A DNA stretch of 64,000 bases from Cladocopium goreaui (Eukaryota > Sar > Dinophyceae > Suessiales > Symbiodiniaceae). The stretch lies in the NCBI GenBank assembly GCA_947184155.2, contig CAMXCT020001696.1, forward strand, positions 73,219-137,218, in the 5' to 3' direction. The notes under the pieces were generated by a model. That model was not told the origin of the DNA. It saw only the letters and a list, made by a program, of their open reading frames with translations, and searched no databases. The number at the start of each line of letters is the position of its first letter. Positions within the stretch are counted from its first letter, which is position 1. The translations under genes were made by a program, and so were the position numbers. Shown here one piece after another: positions 9,501 through 19,478 of the stretch.

Positions 9501-12500
9501 GCCCAAACACCCCCGACGGGGGGTCGAGCCATAGGAGGAGGTCAGCAAAAGATCTAGTACCGGAGTTCTCTTTACAAATGAACAATATCTTGAAGCTATC
9601 GGTAGTATCGATCTCAATCAGCGCCAGGATGAGGATCGCCATCGACTTCGACTTACCTGCTCCGAAGAGCCCTTGGATGCACAAATCTAGCCGGTTGGTG
9701 AGTAAAGCCATTGTCACTGCGCAGAGTGTGCCTAGAACATGTCCGTCGATTTCAGCGGCAAAGGATAGTGCTGTGGAGCGAGTCCAGGGGTGAAGCTCGC
9801 CTTCAACGTGACATGGAATTAGCACTAGGTGCAGCAACTGACCACACAAGTGCAGGAAGTGTGATCTTTTGTTGCCCTCCATCCCCTCCACTGCTGTTTG
9901 GACATTATAGATGCCTAGTCCCAGGTGGTACCTGCACGGGGAGGTTTGCGCGACAGCGGTAAGCTCGCGGGTGGGCTTGGTACATCCAAACATCCACATT
10001 GTGTGGAGAAAGAAGGTCTTTGGAACCGGACTTTTTTGCCCCTGGACAGTTGCATCAACAGGGTCCAGGCGTTGGTCAGAATCAGTGTACAAATCTTGGA
10101 GGGTTTCAAGTTGTTCCTTTGCAAAAAACTCAATGGCTGGTACTGTGAGGAAGGCAACCTCAATGAATTTGGGGTTACATTGTCTGTATATACGTGAGGC
10201 TGCCAGCTCATCCTTCTTTTTGGCTGCACGCGGTGTGATGGCTAGGACCAATCCAAACAGGATTTGAAGGTCATCTCCGTCATCAGCTGGTGCGTCTGCT
10301 GTGCCAACCATAGCAATGAGCCTACCCGTGCCAATGGGGCTGACTTTGTGATGGTGCGCATCGCTAGCAAGTAGGCTAAACACATCAGTTTTACCAAGGC
10401 TTGGATGTCGGAACGCGAATGCATCCTGTCCGCCTTTGACTCTCCAGTGGCCAAACTCACTGCCTTTGAAGAGAAACTCAAGGGCAATGGGTTGTGATGG
10501 CAGTCGAACCGGCCCTGCACTTTGCATTGTTAACCCTGTTTCATTGTAGCCTTCGTTAGGACTGAGCATGGGCAGGTAGTAGTCTAGCATGTAGATAGCC
10601 ATGGGCAATTGTAGGGTACCAAGGAAATGTTGGACCATGGTGGTATAGTTAAGCAACTTGGCCCGTGAGGAAATGGTAACTGTTGCCAACGTGGCTAGGT
10701 ATTGGGTTGCTTCTTGCTCGGTTTTGATCTCTGCATTATGGACAGCAATATGGGTAACAAGTGCCTGTGTCGTGGTTTCAGGTAACTCGCACATTTCCGC
10801 TAGCTCACGCAGGAGTTTTCTGGCAGTTCTTGGGAGCTCAAAACTGCACCATGAGATCAGACGAAGGGGAGCTTGTGAGTACACTTCGAAGGGGAGCACC
10901 CCTGGGATGCCTTCCAACTGTTCCATATCCGGTCGTCCTTCTGGAAGGGCAACCCTTGTCCAATGCGAATAGTTATGCTGTGCAGTGCCGAGGTACGCTC
11001 TCCATCCTGTGATATGCGTAATTTTAAAGCCTCGTTGCTTAAGCAATTTGATGTCATGGTTCGACGGGTTCCAGACGCAAAGCCTGTCATCTGCATGGTG
11101 AATGAGGTGAATCTCTCTCAGTTGAGATAAGTTGTATGTTGTGAGCAACGATGGTGGCAGCGCAATGGCTGCTAGCACGGTTTTGCCATCAACATCTGGG
11201 AACTCTGAGAGGATTGTTTCCCATACCATTCCTGCGTACGAGCCAGCGCTGTGCCCTCGGATGTAGAAAGAACCTATCATATATCCTGTCAATCTGAGGT
11301 AGTCCGCTGGACGGATTTCAGGGGGCAGGCAGACTCCGACCAAAGGATGCGCTACCAGTAGCTTGGTAAAGAGTCTCAGGCCATGCGTGTACCCCGGCCA
11401 TGGTGGTTTCCTATGCGCTGGAATTATAGGACAGAAGCGCAACAATTTCATGGCTCGGCTGATGATCTGCGCTTGTAATTGGTTCGCACTAGGCATTCCT
11501 AAAACACGGCACCAGAAGTGTGCCCCGATGGGAAACATGGCGATGTGCAGTAGCAAGTATTCTTGTGTGTGGGCAGTGCCTGCTACTGTGCCAACTCTTG
11601 CATTCCAATCGTCCTGTTTGCTAAGGGATGGCCCATAAACATGTGCTTCCTTTTTACAAGCCAGCAACACGTCCCAATCTTCATCAAGTTCTCCTCCACC
11701 CAACCCAGTGCACTGAACTTCCAGGGACCCTGGGTCAGCGTCATTGAGTTGCCAGGAGGTGTTATCCATGACTGTGATTTTCCAGTCAGTGTATTTGGGG
11801 TCTTTATGGCTAGCAAGCACCTCATTGATGGCAAGCTCTGCGTTGTTAGGGTCAACTTGCAGTCGTCGCTGCAGCGCTTCGAGCAGGGGGAGGATTGGGG
11901 TGGTGGGAAGCTGAAGGCTCGCATGCTGACCGCAGAAAACAGTGGCAGGCTCGCAATCTTTGGGCCAGGGTGTATGGTCATTACTGCTGTTAGGGGCTTC
12001 AACTGGCGTCCAAAGGCTCTGGAGTAGCAACACCTGCGTCGGAGTAAGGCTTCTGTTTTGTGGGACGTGCGGCTTGGCGACTAGTTTACTCCCTCTAACA
12101 AAGTCGCAACCTGTGGGGTGTGTCCATAAAGGGGGTGCCTCTTCAACTCCTATGAGCGACACAGCTAGCGGTTGCAGACCTTTGCTTAGCCACTGTTGGA
12201 GTTGGTGCCCTAGGCCTACTTTACTCCCATGGAAGGCGTGTAGAATTGGTGGCAGGCTATACCCTATGGTCAACTCCTTACTTTGGAACAATTTGTCTCC
12301 TGGAAGGCAGAGGATAGGGAAGTCGGCTGGGAAGACTGACATAGGGGAGAGTGCACCTTGCTCGAAGATGGGGCGTGCCCAGGTAAGGAATGGCGGTGTC
12401 CGCTCGACAAAGTCCGGTCTAAGATATCGGCCGTCACCATGGCGTGGCCATTCTCCTTGCTCCGGTATGGGGAAGGCAATGGTTCCAGCCCATTCACCTA

Positions 12501-13836
12501 GCATTGCCCATGCATGTGTCCAGTCGAGCGGGGTTCTAGCCTTACATCCCAGTAGGGGGGTGAGCAGTAGCCCACCTCTCATCGCTTCTGCGGGGTCTTC
12601 AGGCACAGCGGTTGTCGCTAGGAAGCTGGCTCGGCTTTCTCGGAGTGCGGTGACCCAATCCTCTGCTGTTCTGCGGTTGGCAGGGTGGGCTATTCGTCGC
12701 GCCTTTGGGGCGGGTGCATTACTCGGCGAGGAGCTTGGTGCAGTGACCGATGGCATGCATGCTTCCGGGGTTGCTGGGTCCATGTCCACATCAGCTGCCT
12801 CAATGGGGATATGTCCTGTCACAATGATCAAACCGGCATTGAGTTCTGCCTTGGCCTCTGTGGCAAGGAGTACTGCTGGGGGGCACTGGTTAGAGCTGGC
12901 CATTATGTTGTGTTGCATTGCTGCGGCTCTACTTGCCTTATCCGTCATAAGATTAACTAGCTCAGCTATCTCAAACAACGAGGTCGGCACGCAGTCAGAG
13001 TCAATGAGTGCAAAATTTACTGTGGGGAACATTAGGCATAGTGCTTCCAGAGCTGCAGCACCAGCCCAGGTATAATGGACCTGGTGCAAACCTGTATCAG
13101 CATGAATGGGAAAATGGATAGCAGTCGTTTTCTCACAGTAGGGGCCAGTTACTGTACATCGGCCTTTGATCCAGGGCGCAAAAAGTGGCCAGTATGCTGG
13201 AGGAGCAGTGCCTGGCAGCTTGCGATTGTCCACATACACATAGACAGTGGCATACTCTGGTAGCCATGAGAGATTGTCTATGATCCACTGGAAGAGCGTT
13301 TTATGATGTACCTGGCTAACTGCTGGACGTTGAATGCCATTCCCTTCATCTATCATGAGTGCAGGGTATGTCATGGGTGCCCTGGGCATTCGACAAGAGC
13401 CGACATCATCCCATTTCCACCTTTGTTTGATGTCGTCCATGCCGAGCGGAGTCTCAATCTCTTTCTGCGAGAGGAAAAGTTGGTCAAGCTGATGGCTTAA
13501 TTGTGTGACTTCCTGGACATTGAGGAAATCTATAGGGTCAGCAATTTCCCACTGTTCCCTTGGAGGAGGTTCGGCCCCTTGCTGAAAATACGGAGCGTCA
13601 TCGTCTGTATCGACGTCAACTGTTTCGATGACGTCAAAGTATTCTGTGTCGCTGTCCATGGACACATCCTCAACTGTGTTATCCGGGGCGGTTGGCTCTG
13701 CTGGTTCGATCTCTGTATCTGAATCGTCAGGGTCAGGCGACGTCAACGAAATGAACCTATTTGCTGTCATAAGCTGTTGCATCATGCTGACGCCGGGTTG
13801 ACCCTGAACAGCCGGTACCCGGATGTCAGGTGCCAA
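6229..13836 (-). CDS. giant polyprotein: alpha/beta-hydrolase + SF1 helicase (3'-truncated)
   Basis: 2,535 codons in one exon; element-derived sequence ends at 6544, and the last 105 or so codons read out of frame into flanking DNA. Order: an acidic N-terminus; a module around residues 170-300 with IDSDCVPTSLFE, which has a DxD-like motif of unknown meaning; Pro/Ala linkers; an alpha/beta-hydrolase-like region with nucleophile elbow GHSAGSYAG (about 860), a candidate acidic residue in HHADDRLCVW and a candidate His in GTAQHNYSHW; then an SF1 helicase with Walker A GLFGAGKSKS (about 1390), motif II VIDEGQQYG (about 1515), motif III LWTGDSEQTPGG (about 1540) and motif VI-like VGLTRSKSLTLLVSP (about 1875). 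The C-terminal approximately 600 residues are unassigned. Copy 2 shows the natural C-terminus. The helicase presumably acts on element RNA or DNA; the hydrolase substrate is unknown. Confidence 0.85.
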   Translation of the reverse strand: MAPDIRVPAVQGQPGVSMMQQLMTANRFISLTSPDPDDSDTEIEPAEPTAPDNTVEDVSMDSDTEYFDVIETVDVDTDDDAPYFQQGAEPPPREQWEIADPIDFLNVQEVTQLSHQLDQLFLSQKEIETPLGMDDIKQRWKWDDVGSCRMPRAPMTYPALMIDEGNGIQRPAVSQVHHKTLFQWIIDNLSWLPEYATVYVYVDNRKLPGTAPPAYWPLFAPWIKGRCTVTGPYCEKTTAIHFPIHADTGLHQVHYTWAGAAALEALCLMFPTVNFALIDSDCVPTSLFEIAELVNLMTDKASRAAAMQHNIMASSNQCPPAVLLATEAKAELNAGLIIVTGHIPIEAADVDMDPATPEACMPSVTAPSSSPSNAPAPKARRIAHPANRRTAEDWVTALRESRASFLATTAVPEDPAEAMRGGLLLTPLLGCKARTPLDWTHAWAMLGEWAGTIAFPIPEQGEWPRHGDGRYLRPDFVERTPPFLTWARPIFEQGALSPMSVFPADFPILCLPGDKLFQSKELTIGYSLPPILHAFHGSKVGLGHQLQQWLSKGLQPLAVSLIGVEEAPPLWTHPTGCDFVRGSKLVAKPHVPQNRSLTPTQVLLLQSLWTPVEAPNSSNDHTPWPKDCEPATVFCGQHASLQLPTTPILPLLEALQRRLQVDPNNAELAINEVLASHKDPKYTDWKITVMDNTSWQLNDADPGSLEVQCTGLGGGELDEDWDVLLACKKEAHVYGPSLSKQDDWNARVGTVAGTAHTQEYLLLHIAMFPIGAHFWCRVLGMPSANQLQAQIISRAMKLLRFCPIIPAHRKPPWPGYTHGLRLFTKLLVAHPLVGVCLPPEIRPADYLRLTGYMIGSFYIRGHSAGSYAGMVWETILSEFPDVDGKTVLAAIALPPSLLTTYNLSQLREIHLIHHADDRLCVWNPSNHDIKLLKQRGFKITHITGWRAYLGTAQHNYSHWTRVALPEGRPDMEQLEGIPGVLPFEVYSQAPLRLISWCSFELPRTARKLLRELAEMCELPETTTQALVTHIAVHNAEIKTEQEATQYLATLATVTISSRAKLLNYTTMVQHFLGTLQLPMAIYMLDYYLPMLSPNEGYNETGLTMQSAGPVRLPSQPIALEFLFKGSEFGHWRVKGGQDAFAFRHPSLGKTDVFSLLASDAHHHKVSPIGTGRLIAMVGTADAPADDGDDLQILFGLVLAITPRAAKKKDELAASRIYRQCNPKFIEVAFLTVPAIEFFAKEQLETLQDLYTDSDQRLDPVDATVQGQKSPVPKTFFLHTMWMFGCTKPTRELTAVAQTSPCRYHLGLGIYNVQTAVEGMEGNKRSHFLHLCGQLLHLVLIPCHVEGELHPWTRSTALSFAAEIDGHVLGTLCAVTMALLTNRLDLCIQGLFGAGKSKSMAILILALIEIDTTDSFKILFICKENSGTRSFADLLLWLDPPSGVFGRIGRLVGDQERNKSSYSHTKFDIHPKERRQMLHKCQLILATGGTVAQDLTMQWSTMGGFMQELSLLVIDEGQQYGTDREIAVISLLRQQPLVLWTGDSEQTPGGIDRAARNAKRSRQLLLAKKHGLRSNRNYYTPATLADAMTRLLDGSANEGLTTLSQILKRGQSTLGQLWTSQLSPQDEEDLKAASAVLPGLQAVFEAAQPNMQRHSRFVESELLEGAALNFPRSLVRLAWILQHAATLLPMAGDIQATLNSQTAGVSDIHAWGLLPSSSRVSPVTYHAVVAVRYPALCRQVNGLWELGSFASGGLPDKPPGFQLVLWDTNARINGLVATDLETLVSEVLTSFPHNAGFADGLFTMTTATDHKNNLNRSVLKRDYVRTLRVETIANSAGGTAQVSIVAQPSIGFLNTKYYSNGSPTEDTEDCLGRITVGLTRSKSLTLLVSPLDMMGLMGMAQVIATIAYGIGGLRRGETTWKWPEFNPDPVQENLAQLSRWSLNSPPTWEYPPLAIANQYYDQQADEVKRARYRLILVRGSDLRWLDRGRFQEIQAGLRTQHKWLPKQHLPFSELVLYAYAADRTPFPTYVCLPSGLYKARTGHIVAQTGPDQEILSLPGIYFFDGWRLHPNLPIPDHLPRAAEAPVQGTALDAPTPDAEPKRSPEEEARDILAVAAKNQPEDGPSTRKEAVRACKYLRAMVNQYETTIQAVHSAARTHTQKSKGTVGPPVDYRPQGEALPVISADLTSELLHCLSTLPDPWPLAKITIDMEKPSQWVSKLCRLYFADEYAKRTVGFPSRRHVPDIAGALRAVQAILPKLEVKMIEFLAEWMVTLLMPATHVMEVRAPHLSFMMLKEYWFRELYLGLKVTASFDRSESYTRVIDGQVRCITPEVKPQNLQVIWNVQFITVFVPAWMIPPVYHSLRRESIKTASSASPIGVQSVRPTWFEDTTPKDATSQRSQDPHKEQAQPLHGLKLVIKEEVLPATDQPQFQHFWRKRLGTLFEAVVSFVAFTKNQQQSFTCLQELSYPSELIGLSKPSDMPPLKLHSSLTSHGCPHMPALQTHQILFAPKSRTRACHGIRFSAFSWWQPDAGRVA

Positions 13837-14464
13837 GTGACCAGCCGAAGGTAGTGAGTGCTATACTGGCAGGAAGTGCAAAACGTGTGAACGGGATTGG
13901 CTATGCTAGGGAAACCCCGAACACCCGGCACCCGGGGTCAGGGTTCCCCTTTGCGGGGCCAGTGCGTTGAAAACAAAAGTGGTAGGAAGCAAAACAATCA
14001 GGATTTGTGTTACACCTTGGTGTACGAATTGATGTCGGATGGCTGACCTAGCGATGAAGACTAGTGGAGCCACAAACGCTGCAGTGCGAACAGTTAAGCT
14101 TCTGACAGATTATGCAACCCAAAAGGGGAAAGCAATTACTTTGCTCACAGAACATGTTAGTTCGACAGATAACTAGATGACTAACGGTGACAGGACCTGG
14201 GACACACATGTAACCAAACGGCGTCGCAGACAAAACAAAGCAATCAACCCACACAAACCAAAAACCCCATAAATCCCCTTACTGCAGCTTATGGGGGTCA
14301 CCTTGAGTGGGTGCTATCCCTTACGGTAGGTTTGGGGGGTATTAGCCTGGCACGCGGCTGCTTTTCCTTTGGCACATCTGTGGAGTAAGCGGCATTAAAT
14401 TAAAATAGCACTGTTCGAATGGTTTCGGACAGTCAGGAGCACGCAGTGCTAGCTGTCTGCCTGG
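13837..14464. other. spacer between the giant ORF and the 552-codon ORF
   Basis: Non-coding and conserved in copy 2 (61068-61698) with few differences. Holds the hairpin at 13924-13936 and a G-rich stretch near 14290-14345. It probably serves as the leader of the giant ORF. Confidence 0.5.
13924..13936 (-). repeat. small hairpin, loop GGCACCC
   Basis: CCC GGCACCC GGG: a variant of the dispersed hairpin family with a short stem. Copy 2 has the same at 61155-61167. Confidence 0.5.
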
Positions 14465-16123
14465 TCAGTCAATGATTTCCATTTCTATGTCTGCACCAGG
14501 AGAGGGTTGCAGAGTGTCTGATGATCGGTCATCTCTCATTCTTTTAAGGCGTTTTCTGATGCGAGATAGGTGCTCGCGGGCATTGGAAAGTCTCGTTTCA
14601 TAGGAGGCCACTCTCTCACAGGCTCTTTTCTCCATATTCTGTAGCGTCGAGATGTCAGCTTCGGCGAGGTCGTCGTCCTGTTTGGATTCACTGGCCGGCT
14701 CAGGGCTGCTAGCACCAGCAGTGTCCGTTGCCTGAGTCTCTGGCGATTCTTTGGGTGAATTTGCCGGCGACGATTCCTCTGTTGATGTGTCGTCCTGGGC
14801 TGCTTGTTGTTCCGGAGGTTGCTGTTGCTCATCATCTTTGTTGTGAGCTGCGGAGTGAGAGTCAGAGGATAACACGCCGGTACCCGGGGTATCCGTTTGT
14901 GCTTTGTTCGCAGGCGGAGCCGTTGGTGGGCCTGGTCTTATGTGAAATAGCGATTGTGCGCTGATTTTATCAGGTGGCTTGCTTTGTGGCGGAGTTGGAG
15001 CTTTCGGCACTTCGCCTGCAGCAGGATTGGACGACGCGGCGGCTGCCGCGTTGTCTGTGCTTTGTTGACTTGCAGCCAGCAGATTGGCTGGTTTCTGGGT
15101 CTGTTTAGTCTTTGCTGGCCGGCTGTCTGTCAACGTTTGCTGGTTTGCCTGATGGATAATAGACTGCAATTCCATATATTGCCGCTCTCGTTCAGCTACT
15201 TGCTGCGGCGTGCTCTGAGTACCCCTAGGGTCATGTGGAGTATCTGTTGGTACTGTTTGGACGTGCTGTTTGGCTGTGGAGCGCTCCGTCCACCTAGTTG
15301 GTTGAGGCGGAGGCGGAGGTTGAGTCCGTTTCGGATGCTGCGAAGACTTGAGTTGGTCAATGCGGGGCTGGAGCTCATCTCGCAGTTCTGGTGGGTACGG
15401 TTCTCCTGTCTCCGCTAACCACTGTACGGTTTCTGCATGCGTCCATAAGGTGGTTCTCCACAATGGGATGGTCTTATCCTCATTAACCCAGAACAATGGC
15501 TTAGGCGGCAGCAAGTTATGGGCCTCTACGATCAACGGCAACAGGAAGGCTAATCTCTTTTGTTCATGGAAAATCATTGCTCCGTTCGGGTGAACTTTCA
15601 AGTGGGTATGGTTCCACAAAAACGGTTGCACAACACGCATGGTGTGAGCGTCTCGATTGAAGATGGATAGTCGGACTAGGGCATACGGTGGCGCAGCACC
15701 GTAGACCTTGCCATCCCAGGGTGGTTCAAAAAAGCCCCACCGCTCTTTTCGGCCATAATTGACGGTATCCCAAAAGGCAGGGTCAAATTCGGTCTCAAGG
15801 GCATCGGCAAGAGTAGAAAAGATAACCCACGGCACCTCATCAATATGCAAATGGTATTCCACCAATGTGAAGTTATATGTTGTATGGCAATCACCTACCC
15901 ATATTGTGCCTCTCACTGCAAGAAAGCGAACGCTGCTGGCTGCGGGCATGTTCCAATTCATTCCAGCCGATATGTCCAGTAGGTGTTGATCAGAAACACT
16001 GATTGGGCCAGACGGAAATGGGTTTGGCTTCGGCATACCAGCAACAGGTACCCTGTCGTGGCAGTACTCTCCGGAGTGGAGGCAATTGCACGGCGTATGG
16101 TGAGGCCAAAAGATCGGAATCAC
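14465..16123 (-). CDS. 552-codon element ORF, unknown globular domain plus disordered/coiled-coil tail
   Basis: Residues 1-250 look globular and are rich in Trp, Pro and His, with an N-terminal Cys/His cluster (HHTPCNCLHSGEYCHD) that could bind a metal. Residues 260-490 are Pro/Gln/Ser-rich and presumably disordered, and about 495-545 are a charged helical segment (RERVASYETRLSNAREHLSR-like heptads). The protein is intact in both copies (61699-63357) with some amino-acid changes, although the neighbouring giant ORF is broken in copy 2. Position ahead of the replication enzymes and the overall build suggest a structural or nucleic-acid-binding ORF1-type protein. No family recognised. Confidence 0.7.
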   Translation of the reverse strand: MIPIFWPHHTPCNCLHSGEYCHDRVPVAGMPKPNPFPSGPISVSDQHLLDISAGMNWNMPAASSVRFLAVRGTIWVGDCHTTYNFTLVEYHLHIDEVPWVIFSTLADALETEFDPAFWDTVNYGRKERWGFFEPPWDGKVYGAAPPYALVRLSIFNRDAHTMRVVQPFLWNHTHLKVHPNGAMIFHEQKRLAFLLPLIVEAHNLLPPKPLFWVNEDKTIPLWRTTLWTHAETVQWLAETGEPYPPELRDELQPRIDQLKSSQHPKRTQPPPPPQPTRWTERSTAKQHVQTVPTDTPHDPRGTQSTPQQVAERERQYMELQSIIHQANQQTLTDSRPAKTKQTQKPANLLAASQQSTDNAAAAASSNPAAGEVPKAPTPPQSKPPDKISAQSLFHIRPGPPTAPPANKAQTDTPGTGVLSSDSHSAAHNKDDEQQQPPEQQAAQDDTSTEESSPANSPKESPETQATDTAGASSPEPASESKQDDDLAEADISTLQNMEKRACERVASYETRLSNAREHLSRIRKRLKRMRDDRSSDTLQPSPGADIEMEIID

Positions 16124-16142
16124 TCACTATTGCAGGCAGCGG

Positions 16143-16199
16143 CCAAACAACGAGAACCCCGTGTTGGCTGGTGCGGCCAAACAACGAGAACCCCGTGTC
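16143..16199 (-). repeat. tandem pair of hairpins, loop AGAACCC
   Basis: Two direct copies of a 34-bp unit. Each has a CCAA...ACG arm, loop AGAACCC (16153-16159 and 16187-16193) and a CGTGTTGG or CGTGTCGG arm, with a 2-nt bulge in the left arm. They lie just 5' (minus strand) of the 552-codon ORF. Copy 2 has the same pair from 63377. Confidence 0.6.
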
Positions 16200-17005
16200 G
16201 GCTTGGGTGTATGAACGGGCGAAAAAGTTAAAAGTTGGGGTCAATGAGGATCCAGACAACTGGCTTATGCAGGTGCGGTGTCCTCACAGTTCGAGCCAAC
16301 AGCTGCTGATGGAAACAGTGAATCATGTTCGGATCAGACACAGGTGACAAAATACCAAAAACTGCAGTGGTATAAAATATGTACAACATGTGACCCTTGA
16401 CCGAATTGTATGATGACAGTGTGATGCAGGAATAACCTGGCATGGGGGAAGTGGCAGGGGCGGGGCGAGTGGTGGAGCAGCAGCACTTGGCAGAAAGGGA
16501 GGCTATCAGTACAAGAGAGAAAAGAGAGACCCTGAGGAGCACTGTTAGCAAGGAGCACGCATCATTGAGAGGAGATAGGGCAGCAGAACATCGGGAAGAG
16601 GATATCAGTCATGAGTGAGTAAACCATGGGAGATGAATACCTGGTAAATTGAACACAGAGCTGAACCCTCCCCATTACCCAAGGTGCCCTTGGGAACAGT
16701 AGAGGAAATGAAAGACACATGCGTCGCGTTTCTACTGATGTGGGGGGCACCGCGGGGGGGCGGGTATTCGGGACTACTTAACTAGATGCGCTAGTGCGGG
16801 AAGCAGTGGCATTCAGCAATAACCTGTGAAAAATTAGGACTGGCCATGGGAGTATACCCTCACCGTGACAACTCTCTAGTTAAGGGGAGCCAATGGTGGT
16901 TACCAGGGAATCCGGAGTGTTGACTGCTTGACTGTTTCTTAACGGCAAGAGGCACTCAGCGTAGTCAACTTGAAAAATTCCACCTGTACATTTCTGTTCC
17001 GCATT
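16200..17005. other. non-coding spacer
   Basis: No gene seen between the 552-codon ORF and the small ORF at 17006. Includes the hairpin at 16678-16694 and a G-rich stretch at 16738-16766. Confidence 0.5.
16678..16694 (-). repeat. small hairpin, loop GGTGCCC
   Basis: CCCAA GGTGCCC TTGGG. Shares about 26 bp including flanks (CCATTA... and ...GAACAG) with the hairpins at 18380 and 19344. Copy 2 is at 63912-63928. Confidence 0.75.
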
Positions 17006-17275
17006 TCATCGCAGGAGTACACGCAGGATGCGTTGCTCTGTCATGAGCATTGTGCGATCACAGCGGGCAATAAAACTAATGATCTCAAGGTGGGTGGTTC
17101 GTAGCACTCCGCTGAGTACCTGTTCGTCAAACCCTATGTCGTCCAGGTCATCCATGGTTTCTTCCAACTGGTACTGCAATCTCACGGCCAAGAGTTTAAC
17201 CCGATGGACAAAGAGGAGCTGCTGGAGTAAAACTCGGACATGGTCAGCAGTTATGCTACGCGCTGCCCTATGCAT
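17006..17275 (-). CDS. small helical element ORF (89 codons)
   Basis: Begins MHRAARSITADHVRVLLQQL and contains LEETMDDLDDIGFDEQVLSG and HLEIISFIARCDR. Strong amphipathic helical character, with no low complexity, unlike the surrounding non-coding DNA. It resembles the 86-codon ORF at 52082-52342 in size and helical build. No function assigned; it could be a small accessory or structural protein of the element. Confidence 0.45.
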   Translation of the reverse strand: MHRAARSITADHVRVLLQQLLFVHRVKLLAVRLQYQLEETMDDLDDIGFDEQVLSGVLRTTHLEIISFIARCDRTMLMTEQRILRVLLR

Positions 17276-18379
17276 GGATAAGATCGGAACTGCTGTACCT
17301 CACGATCGGACGGTCTGCACGAAGCAGGGTGGTGGACAGGAAATGCCAACGGACAGGCTCTAGCCGAAAATTTACGGACGCAGTGACAATGATAGGGAGT
17401 AGTTTGCACCTAACGCCAATGACTAGGGAAAATCCCCTTTGGATAGAACTAGGGATAAGATATACTCTTGGTGGATAGGCGTCTTAACATGACGGATGGT
17501 TGCAATCATGGTGGACGGTACTACTCAAATACCTCTCTGGTCAATTGACTGGATTGGTAAGGGGGATAATGGTTGACATGGGAACATGGAAACCAATACT
17601 GGCAATTTTCTGACTGTGGACGCTAACAAAGTTAGTGGTTCTCATGCTCTGGAATTAAGACGTACTGCCACCCAGGTGCCCCTTCCATGTCCAGTATACT
17701 GTTCCCTTGGTCTTTGGGTCTTGGCAAAGACAAATCACAACAAATCCAAACAATTCTGTGACCTTGTTACCTACTTACTCGATAGGCTGCTCTCAGAGAG
17801 TGGACGTGCCATTTCACGCAACCTCTTGGTCCTCACAATTGTCCAATAGTCGAAATGCTGCAAGGTATCTCTGGGTTACAGAGAGACCACCTATTCGGCA
17901 GTCAATTGGCTAGGCTTTGTACCCAGACCACTAAAACAGGCTTTAATGGTTAAAGACCAGTGTTAGCTGAAGTCATGCCTCCAGTAGCTAGGACGTGCCA
18001 GTCTTCCAAGCAGCTATTGACAGCATGTCTGAAGAGTTTATCAACCGCTGAAAAATTTTTACATGTCTAGATGGTCACTCAGTATTGGCCAAAGGGTCCG
18101 CAATCGATACCTTCCAAATGGAGTGCCCGATAATAGGTCAAAAAGTTGAAGCCCCAACACTCTATCCTTAAGCCATTGGCCTTGTGCTCTGGTTACACTC
18201 CGTCCGGGGCACCTGCGCCAAGATTCGCTGACCACAGAGAGCTTTACGGCTGCATGCCGCTGTCTGGCATATGGGGCCAGGCAAAGGCAGTGTCGGCATA
18301 AGGTACGTATCAAACCCTGTGAGGCACCGGTTTGGAGCATTGCAACATATAGTAGAGTAGTAGCTAATCCTCGCCATTA

Positions 18380-18396
18380 CCCAAGGTACCCTTGGG
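18380..18396 (-). repeat. small hairpin, loop GGTACCC
   Basis: CCCAA GGTACCC TTGGG; a perfect 5-bp stem, flanks as at 16678 and 19344. Confidence 0.8.
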
Positions 18397-19343
18397 AACA
18401 GCAGCTGTCCTACACTGCTGGCCCTCTAGGCTCTATCAAACTTTGAGTATGAGGTGCAATGGGCGGCGAGGGCACTATCTACTTAAACTTGGTTATGCTG
18501 AGGGTCCTACCGGCTTAATTGCTCTGCACGAGGGAGGCGTCATCGTGGCCCTGCTTTGCCCTCGTCGGTGGTGCTCACTTAAGGATATTTTATTATAAGC
18601 GCTAGGAAGTTCTTGTAAGCATTGGGATATTTTATAACTCAGGCTAAGATAGTGCGCCGGCTGGCAAGATGATAGTGGGAGAGCAGTTCTGAGCGCAGGC
18701 GCTGCTCAAATTGGCGATGTCGCCAACACGGCAATAACTATCATAAAACAGGTCCTCTTAAATGTGGTAGACTGACTGAGACACTTAGGCAAGAGCTATC
18801 TCTGGAGTAGCCATATCCATTCAGCCAGTTGTATGGAACATCCACTCGCAGGGTACGCTACCAGGCGGTACTTAATTTGAAAACTTGGGTGGTGTGCTGA
18901 TGGTAATTTATGATTGGAACATAGTAAATATCCTTCCATGGGACGTGCGAATCGGCCCAACTACCCAGCTTTTGTTGCGCCTGAGCATGGACAGGGAAGT
19001 ATCATTTATTTGTTTCTGCGACGGGACACTTCATTCGACAAGGTACTAATTTGACAGGCCAGTAGCGCTGAAAGGCCATGGTAATCAACCTGGGCTGCTG
19101 CACTTATCAATGGGTACAGCACTTGAATAAAAGGGCCCGACGCTAAAAGGGATTCCTACAACTAACCGAGAAGTTTGTAATAGCGCAATGGACTATAAGG
19201 CACGGGTAGATTGGAGGGTCAGAAGTATGGTGTGAGACAGAACCGACCTAAGGACAGACGTGAGACTCAAAGACAGTTAGGGATTGCAGTATTAGCAACT
19301 CGATGCGGGGTAGTGACAACTTATTCCTATACTTGCTCCATTA

Positions 19344-19360
19344 CCCAAGGTACCCTTGGG
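19344..19360 (-). repeat. small hairpin, loop GGTACCC
   Basis: CCCAA GGTACCC TTGGG; a perfect 5-bp stem, flanks as at 16678 and 18380. Confidence 0.8.
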
Positions 19361-19478
19361 AATAGAAATGATCGCATGGCAGTTGCATGGTGGTGGCTTA
19401 ACCGCTAGTCATTTATTTCAGGGTCAGCTGTTGCGTACTCCGCTGCCTGTGTTTGCTGTGGAGCTGGGGTACATAGAG

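Larger units (their letters stand above)
6544..16766. repeat. module I, copy 1 of a >10.2-kb direct duplication
   Basis: Nearly identical to 53768-64000, in direct orientation about 47.2 kb away. The offset drifts from 47,223 to 47,234 through small indels. Homology starts abruptly at 6544 (copy 2 at about 53768). It still continues at the window end, so 16766 is a lower limit. Differences are scattered substitutions and a few indels. Copy 1 keeps the giant ORF open but lacks its last part; copy 2 is the reverse. Confidence 0.95.

Noticed and set aside
11942-13075. Plus-strand frame of 377 codons, and similar ones over both module I copies
   Set aside because: Antisense to the giant ORF; composition mirrors the opposite strand and no motifs are present.
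15213-15226. AGTACCC inside the 552-codon ORF
   Set aside because: The loop sequence is present but the arms do not pair.
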